64,000 nucleotides of DNA from the NCBI GenBank assembly GCA_000310025.1, contig FN649730.1, positions 119,767 to 183,766 of the forward strand, written 5' to 3'. The translations under genes were made by a program, and so were the position numbers. Shown one piece after another: positions 49,212 to 60,070 of the stretch (its first letter is position 1; each line of letters begins with the position of its first letter). Source of the stretch: Ectocarpus siliculosus. Taxonomy: Eukaryota > Sar > Phaeophyceae > Ectocarpales > Ectocarpaceae. The notes under the pieces were generated by a model. The model had not been told where the DNA came from. It worked only from the letters and a program-made list of their open reading frames with translations, and ran no database searches.

Positions 49212-51957
49212 CTCGTGTTTCTTTCGCTCTGTCGTCCCTTTCTGGCTTGAACTTTCGGTGACAAGGCTTATTGTCGGTGCTCGAAGGAACTCATTGTTTC
49301 TAACTGCCTTCGCTTAATCATGTCACGCGGGCAACAAGAAGTTTCCCTGTTGCTTGTTTTCGATGAAACGCTCACACATTTTTTGACATGTCTTCCACCG
49401 AATGTCTACATTCTACTACATGTATCGATTCGAAACCCACGCAGACCTTGTCGAGGGCCCCCTGGACACCGTGTTCGCCGCAGCCGGCAACCACCCCTAG
49501 GTTACCGTCAACCTTACTCAACGGGACTGGGTCAAACGAACGTCCACAACTATGTGACAATTTGTCGACGTTGTTGTTTCTTCTCGGTTCCCTTAATTTG
49601 TAATCTCGGAGTGTTGTAATTGTTGGTTCCTCGGCGTGGTTGTAAGCCGGTCGTGTGGAATTCGTTGGTGCACGTTTTTTACTTATCATTCGATGCCATG
49701 CTTCGTGAAAAGAGAGCGGTTGGTCGCCATTCAATGTGGCCTTTCTCAGCTTTCACACGCTGGCATTGTGCTTGGTGCTGGTGCTGTTCCGCTGGCGGGT
49801 CGTTCTAAGATGATAGTCATAATCATTAGAGCTGTAGACTCCCAAGCGGGAAATAGTAGCTGTAATGGTGTGGAGGTCATTTCGAGGCGAACGGAGATGG
49901 CGGTCAAGAGGTATCCTGCAGAACCGGTCGACGCCACCGCCCAATATGCGCTTGGCTCCGGAAGATTCGTGCGCGTTATTTATGTTGTACTGCTACGTAG
50001 ATATACCAAGGTTAGGGTTTTGATTCAGCGCTGACGACAAAGGACAAGTATCCGGTGTGTTGCTTTCACCCACATGCATTTTTGGTGCGGTGATCAAGAT
50101 GAAGGGCTCATTGATGTTGGGCTTCTTCAATTGTTTCCGCTCGTTGAAAAGGGAGACCGTTGTTTAAGAGTGTTCCGTTTTTGCGGGTTGCTGCCGATAG
50201 CGCGGTGTTTTGTGGAATTCTCGCGGTACATCTTTCTTCTCGAGGAAGTTTCGATGCCTCTTGTGCTTGATCATTGATGCATCCGCCCCTGTGACCGTGA
50301 CACTATCGGACAACAACGGGAGTACTGTTCCACTCGCACTTGGTTGTGCTCCCATGCTTGCGTTCGTTTGAGGTGTCTCGTGAGACCACGTTTCACCTTG
50401 ATTTCGCAGGGTAGGTCGAGTTGCCGCTCGGGTGTCGGATTATGAGGGCCAGTCGCAGGATGTTTCTGCTCCCCATTGGTGGAAAACGACCAAGTAGAAA
50501 ACCTTCGTCTAAAGATGGTGTTCTAATGACGAGCTTTGCACTGCACCAGGAAGCCCGAGTTTTATTCGTCTGGCTCCTCTCCGGGCGGTGGTCGCGGAGC
50601 GTACGTCTCTGTCTTTGGTTTCAAAATATATATATTGGTGAAGCCTCCGCTCGGCATTTGGCCAGACACTTCCCCGCTCCAAGTTCGGCACAGATTATTT
50701 GTTATCTCGACGCATCGACCACGGATTGGAGAGGTAGCAGTTGGGACAGGTCGGCGGCGAAATGTTTCTTGTTGAGGCATGTCTAGGTTGCAGCTTGTTG
50801 CCTAAATGGTGAAATGGGATCCAGTACGCTGAGATGCTTGTCGAGCCTGGCCATTCTCACAAACAGACAGAGAGACGGACGTCCGTAGTGTAATCATTTA
50901 GCCTCCTCTCCCATTTTTTTATTAAGTTTAGCGCAAACCTACCAAACATTTTTTGTACTAAAAGAAGAATCACCCCACTGGGCGGCTTCTTGCAAAAAGA
51001 AACAAAGCAGGTTCTCACGTGTGTTTCACACAGGGGATCTGGGGTGACTACGGTGCGGTTCACAGGCATTTGAGTGCTGTATCCGCAACCAAGAGTGTCC
51101 CCGTTTACGGGGGTTCCAGTCCTGAAGCTTTTAACTTCAGTTTCATCGTTCAATAGCCGTGTGTGAGGGAACTTCATTCGCATCCTCCACCCTTCGCCCG
51201 ACCCGGCCCGAAATAAATGCAAATATCGACCTACAGTTGAAAATCTGGCGGATTCATATGTATGGTTCGGTGAGGAATCAATCGCAGATCATCACCCCTC
51301 CCCGAGTTTGTGGAACTTCCGCCTCCTGTGGCCGACAAGAGGCGGCGTTGTCCATGTCGCCACCCGAACGGGGTGGTTGAACAGACAATAGAGGGTTCGT
51401 GCGGTGCATTGTATCTTTTTTAAGTTTCTTTCTCTTGTTGAGGGAGCGGGGCTTCCCACCTTCTTGGTGGTTTGTATCGCTCAGGCTGCTGTTGTGACGC
51501 ATCACATCGGGCATCTGGGAGGTGTACTATCTCTCTGCCTGCAAGGGTTGGACGCCCGTACGGTTCCCTAACGTGCAACAATCATCGTTGCTCTCGCACG
51601 ACGTAGCACGACGTATGCATATATGTCCGGTTAAACAGTTAGCGCCCGCGATTAAGTCATTTATTTAAGTGGCAAAGGCTCAAACATCCACGAAAAACAA
51701 GAAAATAGCACAGGTCAACCTGGGCCACAATATAAGAAACGTCTCAGTAAGAAATCAGTAGCACCGCTACCCTACTGTTATGGGGGAACAGAGAAATAAA
51801 AGAGGGAAGGGAGCAAGTTCGTTGCCCCTGGCTTCGGGTACTCACAGTTGTTGTTTGATCTCTTGTTTTAGCCTTCTTAGACCAGGTCCGCTCAGCGCCC
51901 ACTCGGAGAGTGAGTTAGCGGGGCTGGGAGATTGATCTTCCTTCAAGCTACTTCAAT
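49212..51957. other. intergenic, no supported gene
   Basis: Frames here are short and unrecognised. The right end (from about 51.95 kb leftwards on the minus strand) would be the leader of an LTR element if the LTR and primer site to its right are read correctly, but no gag frame is recognisable. Confidence 0.4.
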
Positions 51958-51958
51958 A

Positions 51959-51974
51959 CCCCACAACGTCGCCA
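51959..51974 (-). other. candidate tRNA-Ser-type primer-binding site
   Basis: On the minus strand the sequence is TGGCGACGTTGTGGGG, complementary to a tRNA 3' end of the form ...CAACGTCG-CCA, as in tRNA-Ser acceptors. A primer-binding site directly follows a 5' LTR, so an LTR should end at about 51976 and its element should extend leftwards. Confidence 0.4.
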
Positions 51975-51975
51975 A

Positions 51976-52440
51976 ATATCCATATCCAAAGGAAATTCAA
52001 AATATCCAATAAGCGCTCATACAACGTTCATGAAACGCTCGTACAATGCTCATACACTATAAATAGTTGCTCCAATTACATTAGCCCACCCTGGGAAGTC
52101 GTAGATGCAAATACTTTATCTTCAATCCAATACTCAACCCCAAATAAAGATCGAAGATGCGACTTTCCAAATCAGACAAAAATAAGATAAAATAAAAGCA
52201 ACTACAGTAGGGTCGGAGAAAATAGTTTATCCCCGACCAATACTCCAAACCATCCCCACACCACACAGTGATGACTACTGAGAATCACATCGCCAACGAC
52301 GGAACCAGCCTGAATCAAAACGGGGTTCGGTCGCGTTGGGCACGCAAAGGTCGGGGTGACTATTGCAACATTAGAAGAAGCTCACACCACCCAAACACGC
52401 GCTAGCGTACCACTGCGTACGACGTACAGAACAAAACATA
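51976..52440 (-). mobile_element. probable LTR (boundaries approximate)
   Basis: This non-coding, AT-rich segment lies between the end of the integrase frame and the candidate primer site. It shares a box with the right edge of the window: GCCCACCCTG followed by CGTAGATGCA (52084-52110 and 63879-63906). The rest has diverged, so the two may be related but not sister LTRs. I could not fix TG...CA ends or a target duplication. Confidence 0.4.
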
Positions 52441-52474
52441 AAAAAACATGTAGCGGCCCGTAGGCGGCATGATA

Positions 52475-54178
52475 TCAAAGCACAAATCCAGATGGGGCAA
52501 CAGCCAGCTGTGCCACAACGCCTGGTGTTCGCGACGTAACACCATCATCCGTGGAAGGGTTGATCAAACCACGAGTGCGGTGTTTTTGCAAGCACCAAGA
52601 ACCGCAAGGAGCATCCAAAACCGTGGAGTAACTATACTCCGGGAGAGAAAGCTGTCGAGGGCCGGGGGTGTCCAAAAATCGAACAATGTACTGGCCTGTT
52701 ACGAAACTACTAATCTGCCCAATCCACCAAAGTCCCTCCAAAGCTTTTATACCAAATGTGGGCTCCGACCGGCAAAACAGAAACATAGAAGCGAGCCAAC
52801 CAAGTGTCACGCGAAACCAACTCGTACCCGAGAGCCATGAAACGTTCGGCCTGATTCCGAGCAAGTTCTCGGTGGCCGAAGCTATCCGAGCATTGCGATA
52901 AGCTCGGTTTCCTTGTATGCGCTGACTAGCGTTACCAGACCAGTCAAGCAAAATGTGTTTTTTGTATTCCTGCAAATCAGACTCCCTTTCCCACGACGGT
53001 GTCAACAAACCCATCCAATGAGTCAGGTACAAGACGGCTACCACACCACCGCGTCCACGTACAATTTGGTGTCCCGAAATATTCTCAACATCCAGACGAC
53101 TAGACTCCGCTAAACTATCATCAGTAATCAAATTGTACGGGGGAGACTTGTTTCTATACGAGTGCAAAACATATTTCGACAGATTGGCCGGCATATACTT
53201 CGGCAGGCCATCCGTGTCGTATGGGTTGGTACACGGTTTGCACCGCAAGACTGAGACACGGTTACGGGATTCTGGTCCCAGCATGTCTGACGGCAGGTCC
53301 AAGTAGAGGAGTTTGCGCTCCACAGGTTTCCTATCCGGCGAATCCTCCGCTTTGGCCGGGCCAACAGCAAGGATCTTATACGGTCCGGTGTAGTGGAGCG
53401 AAAGCTTCGCTTTGGGCACCAAATCATCGGTGTGTTTCCGCACCACCCCCTGCCGAATAGTAGCGGCGGAGTTGTAGACCCAATAAGCCCAACCACCAAC
53501 TTCGTACTTCGGGCTCTGACGCAGACCGTCCAACAGCGCAGAGTTCCGACGTTCGACGCGCGACACCGTAATCGCATGTCGTTCCCGCACCAACGCGTAA
53601 GCTCGTCTCTGGCGTTCCACCGCAAGATTGCAGAAAGCGAGCTGGTCTCGATCCAAACTTTGATGGCCACCCACGCTAGGGTGGTCCAAAACAGAAAGCG
53701 GGAGACGGGGCAACCGTCCAATATGCACTTCATTTGGCGCCAAACCTGTGGCGGTGTTTACCGAGTTGTTGTATGCAAACTCGACATGGGGAAGATGGAC
53801 GTCCCAATCGTCCTGACGCTCATTGACTACAACAGCAAGCATTTGAGCCATGGTGTGGTTAACACGCTCGGCCCCACCGGTAGTTTGGGGGTGGTACGAA
53901 CTGGTGGTGACTTTCTTGATCTTCATCAGCACGTAAATAGCCATGGACAACTTGGAACAAAATTGCATACCGTTATCCGAAAGAAGAGTCACCGGACAAC
54001 CCCACAACGCCATGTAGCGGTTGACGAAAATGTTAGCCGTTCCCTTAGCGGTAAATTCTGCCTTGGTAGTGGCATACATATCCACCCGTCGACTGAAACG
54101 GTCCGTAAACAAAAGTATATATGCATTCCCACGGGACGTGACCGGCAATGGCCCAAAAAAATCGACGCTCACTACTCT
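52475..54178 (-). CDS. integrase catalytic core and chromodomain (3' part of pol)
   Basis: An intact frame of about 567 codons up to the edge of the inserted element; counting from an upstream codon at 54205 (nine residues belong to the insert), the DDE triad is D15 (VVSVDFFGP), D77 (LLSDNGMQF) and E113 (GGAERVNHT), spaced D-x35-E, the normal rve pattern. Residues about 370-425 form a chromodomain (LDVENISGHQ, then YLTHWMGLLTPSWERESDL), which in chromoviruses guides insertion to chromatin. A 150-residue tail after it has no known domain and may be read-through towards the LTR. The core is well preserved compared with the rest of pol. The matching N-terminal zinc finger lies on the other side of the insertion. 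Confidence 0.85.
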   Translation of the reverse strand, partial: RVVSVDFFGPLPVTSRGNAYILLFTDRFSRRVDMYATTKAEFTAKGTANIFVNRYMALWGCPVTLLSDNGMQFCSKLSMAIYVLMKIKKVTTSSYHPQTTGGAERVNHTMAQMLAVVVNERQDDWDVHLPHVEFAYNNSVNTATGLAPNEVHIGRLPRLPLSVLDHPSVGGHQSLDRDQLAFCNLAVERQRRAYALVRERHAITVSRVERRNSALLDGLRQSPKYEVGGWAYWVYNSAATIRQGVVRKHTDDLVPKAKLSLHYTGPYKILAVGPAKAEDSPDRKPVERKLLYLDLPSDMLGPESRNRVSVLRCKPCTNPYDTDGLPKYMPANLSKYVLHSYRNKSPPYNLITDDSLAESSRLDVENISGHQIVRGRGGVVAVLYLTHWMGLLTPSWERESDLQEYKKHILLDWSGNASQRIQGNRAYRNARIASATENLLGIRPNVSWLSGTSWFRVTLGWLASMFLFCRSEPTFGIKALEGLWWIGQISSFVTGQYIVRFLDTPGPRQLSLPEYSYSTVLDAPCGSWCLQKHRTRGLINPSTDDGVTSRTPGVVAQLAVAPSGFVL

Positions 54179-55475
54179 CCCTTCTTCCCCTCGCTGCCTC
54201 GGCAAGGTTTTGCTTAGGCATGACCCAAAGCAAGGGGGGGGGTCTTTCTAGCGAGCAGGGCTAGACTCATCCTCAAGGGACCGATACCTTCTTGCTACGG
54301 CGCACCCGCCGCAAGGCGTGCGTAGTGGTGGAGTTGGGTCGGCACTGGTGCGTCAGGTACAAAGGTGCAGATGCGTGGGCCTCGAGGCCGTCGGTGCAGG
54401 CAGCAATGCCCATCTCATCTTTGTGCGCGGAGGCAGACGCCATCAGAAAGGTGGACGGGCACTATGTACACGGCCCTATGCTTGCTAGAGGGAGCTGTAC
54501 TGTCTCAGTAACCTGGTTTTGCCATCAAATGAGGAGGGGACAGGTGGTGACGAGCTGACTGGGCTGGTTGACCCTTCGGCGCGAGAATTGTCAGAACAAG
54601 AACCCTAAGTGCAACGAGGGAGAAAGCGAGGAACCGACTGGGAAGGACAGCAACGAGAGCGTGTACGAAGCGGAGCGGGTCGAATTTGGTCGTGCTAGGA
54701 CTGGCCACAGCGACACCGGAGAAGCGGCACCGGAGCAGCGGCACCAGAGCAGCAGCGGAACCGGAGCATGCGGACGGCATCGAACCGTGTCGCACGGACA
54801 AACATCTCTTGTGTTGTCAATTATTTTCCGTTTTTTTTTCCTGAATAGCTATAGGTGTTAGGTGTGTGTAATGACGTCACTGGTTTTGTAGAGAGACGCG
54901 GCAGAGATGGCGCGGATAACCCGGGTGCCTTAATTGTGTACCTGCATCGTGGAAGACCCCTTCAATGTGGAACGATTCCTAGTCAGTGCCGATGTTTACA
55001 CTGCTGTGTCTAACACAGGTGATCTGGATAGATTCGGGCGATTGTCAATTGCAATGATGGCTTTGGTTGGTTGTTCTTCTTCATTGTATGTCCACGGGCC
55101 CATTCTGACAGCACTTCAGACAGCAGCTGCATGCCCCGAGCTTGTTGTGCACCATACACCATGGTGTTATTTTGTACAGACAGCACTTCAGACAGCAGTA
55201 CGCTGTAGTCGACAAACATTCATTTTGGTGAAGTGCGGGACAAGGGGGGTGATGCCGCCTGCTGTAGTCGAATTGTAGTGTGTGGGCGTGTAGTTCAGTT
55301 GTGAGCACGCAAACGTGCTGCAGGGATTGTAGGTGTACCTCCTCGGGCTTGCCTTTTCTTGCTAATAGTGTGCGTGTTCTTTAGATCTTCTGATGGCTTT
55401 AGCATTTTTGTGACCACGGGCCGAGTCTTTGCTAGATTTTGGGATTAGCAACTGACACGAGTTTAATGTGAAGAA

Positions 55476-55524
<49 letters not shown>
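54179..55524 (+). mobile_element. 1.35 kb (AAC)n-ended element, copy B, inserted in integrase
   Basis: Interrupts the retrotransposon between the integrase zinc finger and core. The plus-strand host flanks are ...ACTACTCT and ACCCGGCGC...; joining them puts the integrase frame back in register, with no or at most a 1-nt target duplication. The right end is an (AAC)n tract (about 55477-55523). A TGACGTCA lies at 54872-54879. No protein is recognisable. The inverted relative at 32278-33590 shows that it is a dispersed element. Class is uncertain: a non-autonomous non-LTR element is my best guess from the tail, but the lack of target duplication is unusual for that. Confidence 0.7.
55477..55523 (+). 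repeat. (AAC)n microsatellite tail
   Basis: About 15 uninterrupted AAC units at the end of the inserted element. The shorter counterpart in copy A is the (GTT)n at 32278-32301. Confidence 0.9.
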
Positions 55525-55869
55525 ACCCGGCGCATTCGGGAGGGGCAGAGTGGGCGTAGGCCAACGATACGTTTGCCGGGAAGTTTTGCGCGCTTGGCAA
55601 ATTAAACAATACCGAAGCCACCAACGAACGGACAAATCCATCCCAATCCACCAGAAAAATCGCTCCAACATTCGTAAAGTCCGAGCGGTGCCCAGGTGAA
55701 AAGACGCGGTGGCGTGACATGCTTGTAGGACCCACGGTCGCAATAGCATAGGCACGTATATGCGCGGAGTCTTTGAAGGCGGGAGGCGAGTGATACGCCC
55801 GCCCGAACTACCGAGAGGCAGTGGGGCAGAATTTCGCACCAACAATCGCGTACCATCGTCTGTAGGCAT
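55525..55869 (-). pseudogene. integrase N-terminal zinc finger (HHCC), 5' part of split integrase
   Basis: The frame reads CHATASFHLG, TLRMLERFFWW and RYCLICQARK: the H-x5-H-x29-C-x2-C zinc-binding domain that precedes the integrase core in gypsy pol. Translation then runs into the (GTT)n of the insertion. Upstream the frame links poorly to the linker region (56.0 kb), implying another frameshift. Confidence 0.8.
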
Positions 55870-55995
55870 GTTTTAGATGCGAGGGCGACAACATCAGACA
55901 ACGCCGGCCGTCGCGCACAGGGCAAGCAATCCCAGAATGTATCCGGCAAAACCGCCGGGGATCCCAAAGACAAAAAATGTATAGCCGCTACACAC

Positions 55996-56790
55996 TCACT
56001 TTCTGACAGCTGTTCTCGGGCCCAATCGGCATGCGAGAATGTATGCACACAGTCGCGGAGGTGCCTCAGCGGCCGTGGGCGGCATCACGGAAGTCGCAGG
56101 GCTAGTACCCGCGGGCGACAACACTGGCGGTATGGGCGCCGCGGGCGGCGGTGGCGCCGGGGTGGCGGCAGCAGGCGCGGGCGGCGGCGGCGGCGGCGGC
56201 TGCAATTCAGCCAGCGCCGAAGAAGGCAGCGGGCCAGAAGTAGGGCTACCCACGGTTCTCGTAGACCGCGCGGCACCGCTCGACCGGGCCGGCGTTCGAG
56301 GAGGTCGCGGCGTTCTGGGCACCACAACGGCCCGTGGTTGTTTCGGAAAATAATTGGGACGGCTGTGAGCCATGCCCGAGGCCGAATTCGTTCTCGCCCG
56401 AGTACGAGAAGAAACCAGAGGGCCACGCGAAAGCGACAGGGCAGCTGAGGAGGTTCCGACGGTGGACGACGGAGCGACGTCTGGCTCCGCAGAAACGGAA
56501 GCCGGAGGAGGTCCATCGGGCACAGAACTCTCGGGGGCTGCATCGCAAACGACAGCGAAAACACCAGGCGGCGAAAATTTCGACGAATCAACTACGGAGG
56601 AGGGCGACGGAGCCGGCAGGACCATATGTGGCCCCAAACGGCGGAAGTCCCCAAAGTCATCCTCCGTCAAAGGCGCGTGTGCCAACGCGTCTCGTTGATC
56701 GTCAATGTCAAGCCCACCCAAGCCGATGTTCGGCGGCGAGCTAGAGTGATAACTCCGTCCGCACGCACGAATGAGATAAACGCCCGCGGC
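55996..56790 (-). pseudogene. proline-rich linker between RNase H and integrase
   Basis: An open minus frame contains GLDIDDQRDALAHAPLTEDD and then a long Pro/Ala/Ser-rich stretch (with runs of Pro around 56150-56210) before the integrase zinc finger. Such a large variable spacer is unusual in gypsy pol. The GC-rich CGG repeats here may tend to expand or slip. Confidence 0.5.
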
Positions 56791-56791
56791 G

Positions 56792-57300
56792 TCATCGACT
56801 TGCGATACTGGTGTCACCGTGTCTATCAACGTCGGTTGCCGGCAAGGGCAACCGCGAAAGAAAATCCGCATTGGCGTTGGCAGTGCCTTTGCGGTAGACA
56901 AGGGTGTAATTGAACGAGGAAAGGAACTCGAGCCAACGTTGGACGCGGGCGTTGTGTTCAACCACCTTGACGATGCTCTCCAAAGCCTTGTGATCCGAAT
57001 AAATCAGAAAGTGCGTAGACCAAAAATAACCGCGTAAGCGTTTAATTGCGCACACACGATACTTCCAGCTTCCAAGTCGAGCACTGTCCAATTGCGCTCG
57101 GATTCGAGCGTAGCGCGGCTAACGAATGGGACGGATGGAACCATCGGCCTGTTCCTGTTCAAGGGCCGCACCAAAACCATCGATACAGGCGTCACAGCAA
57201 AGCCGGAGAGGGCGGCTGCCATCTGCGACAGCGTCCCAATCCGGGAAAGCCAAAACCGGAGGTTCGGACAGTTTCGCCAAGAGTTCTTGACAATATCCGC
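56792..57300 (-). pseudogene. retrotransposon RNase H, frameshifted
   Basis: The RNase H core is spread over three frames: LCCDACIDGFGAAL (first Asp), ATLESERNWTVLDLEAGS (Glu region), then FLIYSDHKALESI and RKGTANANADFLSRLP (Asp regions). Frameshifts at about 57285, 57120 and 57055 break it. All catalytic positions are otherwise still visible, so the decay is fairly recent. Confidence 0.8.
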
Positions 57301-58140
57301 CATAGCCGACGTAAAACAAAACTTCGCGTCCTTACGCAAAAGGTCTGTGAGTGGTTTCACGCGCATGGCCAAACCCTTGATGAATTTGCGGTAATACGAA
57401 AGCCCACCCAGCAAGGAACGCAGCTTTTTGACGTTGTTAGGCAGCGGCATTTTTGTGAGGGCTTCGACCTTATAGGCACGAGGACTAACACCCGCAGGGG
57501 AGATTGTGTGACCTAAATAAACAGCCTCCTTAGCGCCGACGCGACTCTTGAAAGGAGAAAGCTTGAGGTTGAACTTGCGCAAACGCTCGAAAAATAGCCG
57601 TATGTTGGCGACATGGTGGATGGGGTCGGCGTCAAACACAATCACATCGTCCAGGTATGCAAGCACATGGTCCAGACCTTTAACCACTTCGTTGATGACC
57701 ATGGTGAACCACGACGGCGCCACGGAGCTTCCCTGAGGCATACGGAGCCACTCGAAAAGTTGCGTGGGCGTACAAAAACGCCGTAAGCTGAACCGTGTCC
57801 TCTTCGAGGGTGATTTGGTGGAAAGCGGAGTTAAGATCGAAAATGGAAAACACCTTGCCCTTGTGCAGGGAATCGATGATGTGGTCAACTCGCGGCTGCG
57901 GTTGTTGACCAAGGCTGCACAATTTGTTAAGCTTTTTGTAGTTCACGGTCAAACGCAGATTGCCGTCCTTTTTAGGCATGACAACCAGAGGGCTCGCCCA
58001 CGGCGATTGCGAGTGCTGAATAAGACCGGCAGCAAGGTATTGATCGAGAATTGCATCGACCTTTTTCTCCACCAGAGGGTTGAGCCTATAGGGACGCGAG
58101 GCCAACGGTTTCGTGCCCGGGGGCACTTCCAAACGAAATT
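57300..58140 (-). pseudogene. retrotransposon reverse transcriptase, frameshifted
   Basis: The N-part reads LEVPPGTKPLASRPYRLNP, SPWASPLVVMPKKDGNLRL and FSIFDLNSAFHQI. A 1-nt shift in an A5 run (plus strand, about 57772-57776) moves to the frame with LRMPQGSSVAPSWFTMVIN and the polymerase active site AYLDDVIVF (about 57660-57634), then YLGHTISPAGV and LLGGLSYYRKFIKGLA. These are blocks of the gypsy reverse transcriptase in the right order. Confidence 0.9.
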
Positions 58141-59575
58141 GTTTCACGGAACAGCAACCGAAATCGGACGGTGACCGCGAAAACACACCCGAAAAGTCAC
58201 ACAGCACATCCGCCAGGCTGTCGATGGCTTCCGGGGTCCAACCCGAGTCATGTATATCAAAAGTCACATCGTGCAAATGTGCAGGCAAACGTTGCCACAA
58301 CTCGCGAAAACTCACTCGCTGCGCTTCTGAGAGGCGTTCCAACAGATCCGGTGGCGGCGGTTTCGGCGGCAGTGAAGCCGCGGGAGAATCCGAGATCTCC
58401 GGATCCGCAACCGGGATGTTTGAATGCAAAGAATTCACGCGAGACGGCGGCCCATCCGCGGAACGGGCTGGCGGCGGAGGGTCACTCAACCCAACACCCT
58501 CGGCCGTCTGCGGTGTAGGATCAATCGACGCAAGCGGAATCTGCACAAGTGGGGCAGTCGCCACTCCAAGCACCTCACCTGGCTCCAACTCGGCGCACCC
58601 TGTCAATGGGATGTGTTGAGGCCCGTCCGAAACAAACGCGTCCGACGCCGAGAGGGCGCCGTGTTTCGGTAAAAACGTGACAAGATAGTTGCCGGTGAGA
58701 GCGGGGGTGCCAGAGTTGCGAACGAGGTTCACCCTCGTCAAAGTGGGTTTATCGGAAAGGGTGACACCCTTCCTGCCGGCGTACCGCAGGAAGTAAGATG
58801 CCCCGGGGGCGGAGGGTCCAGCGACATACGCGGAAGCTCCCGCCGCAAAATCCGATGACAGAGAAAGTTTCTCCATAATGCGTCCACTTGCCGACCGCGT
58901 GGGCAAAGTAGTGGATAAACGAGAGTTAAAACGCATCCAACTGTCACGTCCAAGAAGGAGGGCGTGACCCATGGCGGCAGCTGGGACAACATACACCCAC
59001 ACCGCTAACGAAGCGGTGGCACTATCGCCATAAAAAAATTGAACGGACAGCCGCACGGATGAGGTGGTTTCAAGGGCATTGCCAGAGCCAAAACCACCCC
59101 ACTGGCGAACGGGCACCGAACGACGACTGTGGACAGATGCAGCTCCTGACGCCTCCATGGCTTCAAGGAAAGCATCACTAATGAAAGATGAAGGTGAGCC
59201 CGAGTCCAAAAGGGCTACACCAGGCGCTGTACACACGGCTCCGGTACCACTATGCACGCGGACTCGCGTCGTAGAGGTATCGCAATCTACTAAAACATCA
59301 CCGCTCACCAAATCTGGGCCGTGTTCCGCCAATAGCGGCGGTGGGGAAGCGGCGGCTTCGCGAAAAGTAGTCGAGGCAATATGCAGCACCTGTTTCGAGT
59401 GGTCCGCGGGCGTGTTGGCTGGCACGTCCAGCGGGCCACGCGCGTTCTCGGGCGAGGAATCATTGGCCGAAGAGTCCTCACCTGGGGGTGCAATTTCGTG
59501 GATAGTGGGACACACGGTAGCAGGTTGCCCCGAGTGTTCAGGGCGTAAAGGCTTATTGGGTTCGACCGGGCGCAC
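58140..59575 (-). CDS. retrotransposon protease region of polyprotein
   Basis: One open frame joins NADAR to reverse transcriptase here. The aspartic protease active site is ALLDSGSPSSFIS (Asp codon at about 59206), followed by a VYVVPAAAMGHALLLGRDSW segment, the conserved C-terminal block of retropepsin-like folds. Pro/Ser-rich spacers lie on both sides. It would cleave the polyprotein. The frame is intact over more than 1.4 kb. Confidence 0.8.
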
Positions 59576-60070
59576 ACGCAGAAGCGTGTGCGTTGCAACA
59601 AGCGCTTTGCCCAAAAGGTTTTTACCAGCCCACTTGGAGGGCGACGCCGCACGCGGATCGAAGGCATCAACACCAATGCCCCACAATCCGTCCTAAGGAC
59701 TGGCCTCCGCTATCTGTCTATCACCCGTAGCCAACAAACGTTCACGCGCGTCAGCATTTTGGGCGAATTTTGCATACAAAAGCGAAAAAACAACATCCTC
59801 GCGCCGGAGTTCCCATAGAGCATGGTCAAAACCGCATACCTTGCGACCAAGGGACTTGTGTTCTCTCGGGTCGGAGGTAGCCATGAAGCGGCATCATCGC
59901 CGAAAATGCGGGCTTTCTCCGACATCATGAACTGTTCGCCGCACACGTAGCGAATGCCATGAACCGAGAACTCACAGGGCGTCCAGTTGGACAGAAAGGA
60001 CGGCGGTTTCCAAAAGAGGAAAACCTCATCGTTATAGTATTCCTGACAACCGTAAAAAAAAGGGGCCTGC
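59576..60070 (-). pseudogene. NADAR (YbiA-like) domain in the retrotransposon polyprotein
   Basis: On the minus strand the translation gives FLSNWTPCEFSVHGIRYVCG followed by EQFMMSEKARIFGDDAA, then ATSDPREHKSLGRKVCGFD, LLYAKFAQNADARERLLATG, AEASP, and LWGIGVDAFDPRA with GKNLLGKAL. This is the complete block order of the NADAR family (about 150-165 residues), including the Glu of the EQF motif and the W-G-I-G block. Family members act on ADP-ribose-type or related N-glycosidic substrates; bacterial ones include YbiA and partners of DarT toxins, which remove ADP-ribose from DNA. Two lesions are seen: a 1-nt deletion at about 59885 and a TAG stop at 59693-59695, where neighbours in the family have a coding triplet. 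Downstream it is in frame with the protease and reverse transcriptase, so it was part of the polyprotein. Confidence 0.85.
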
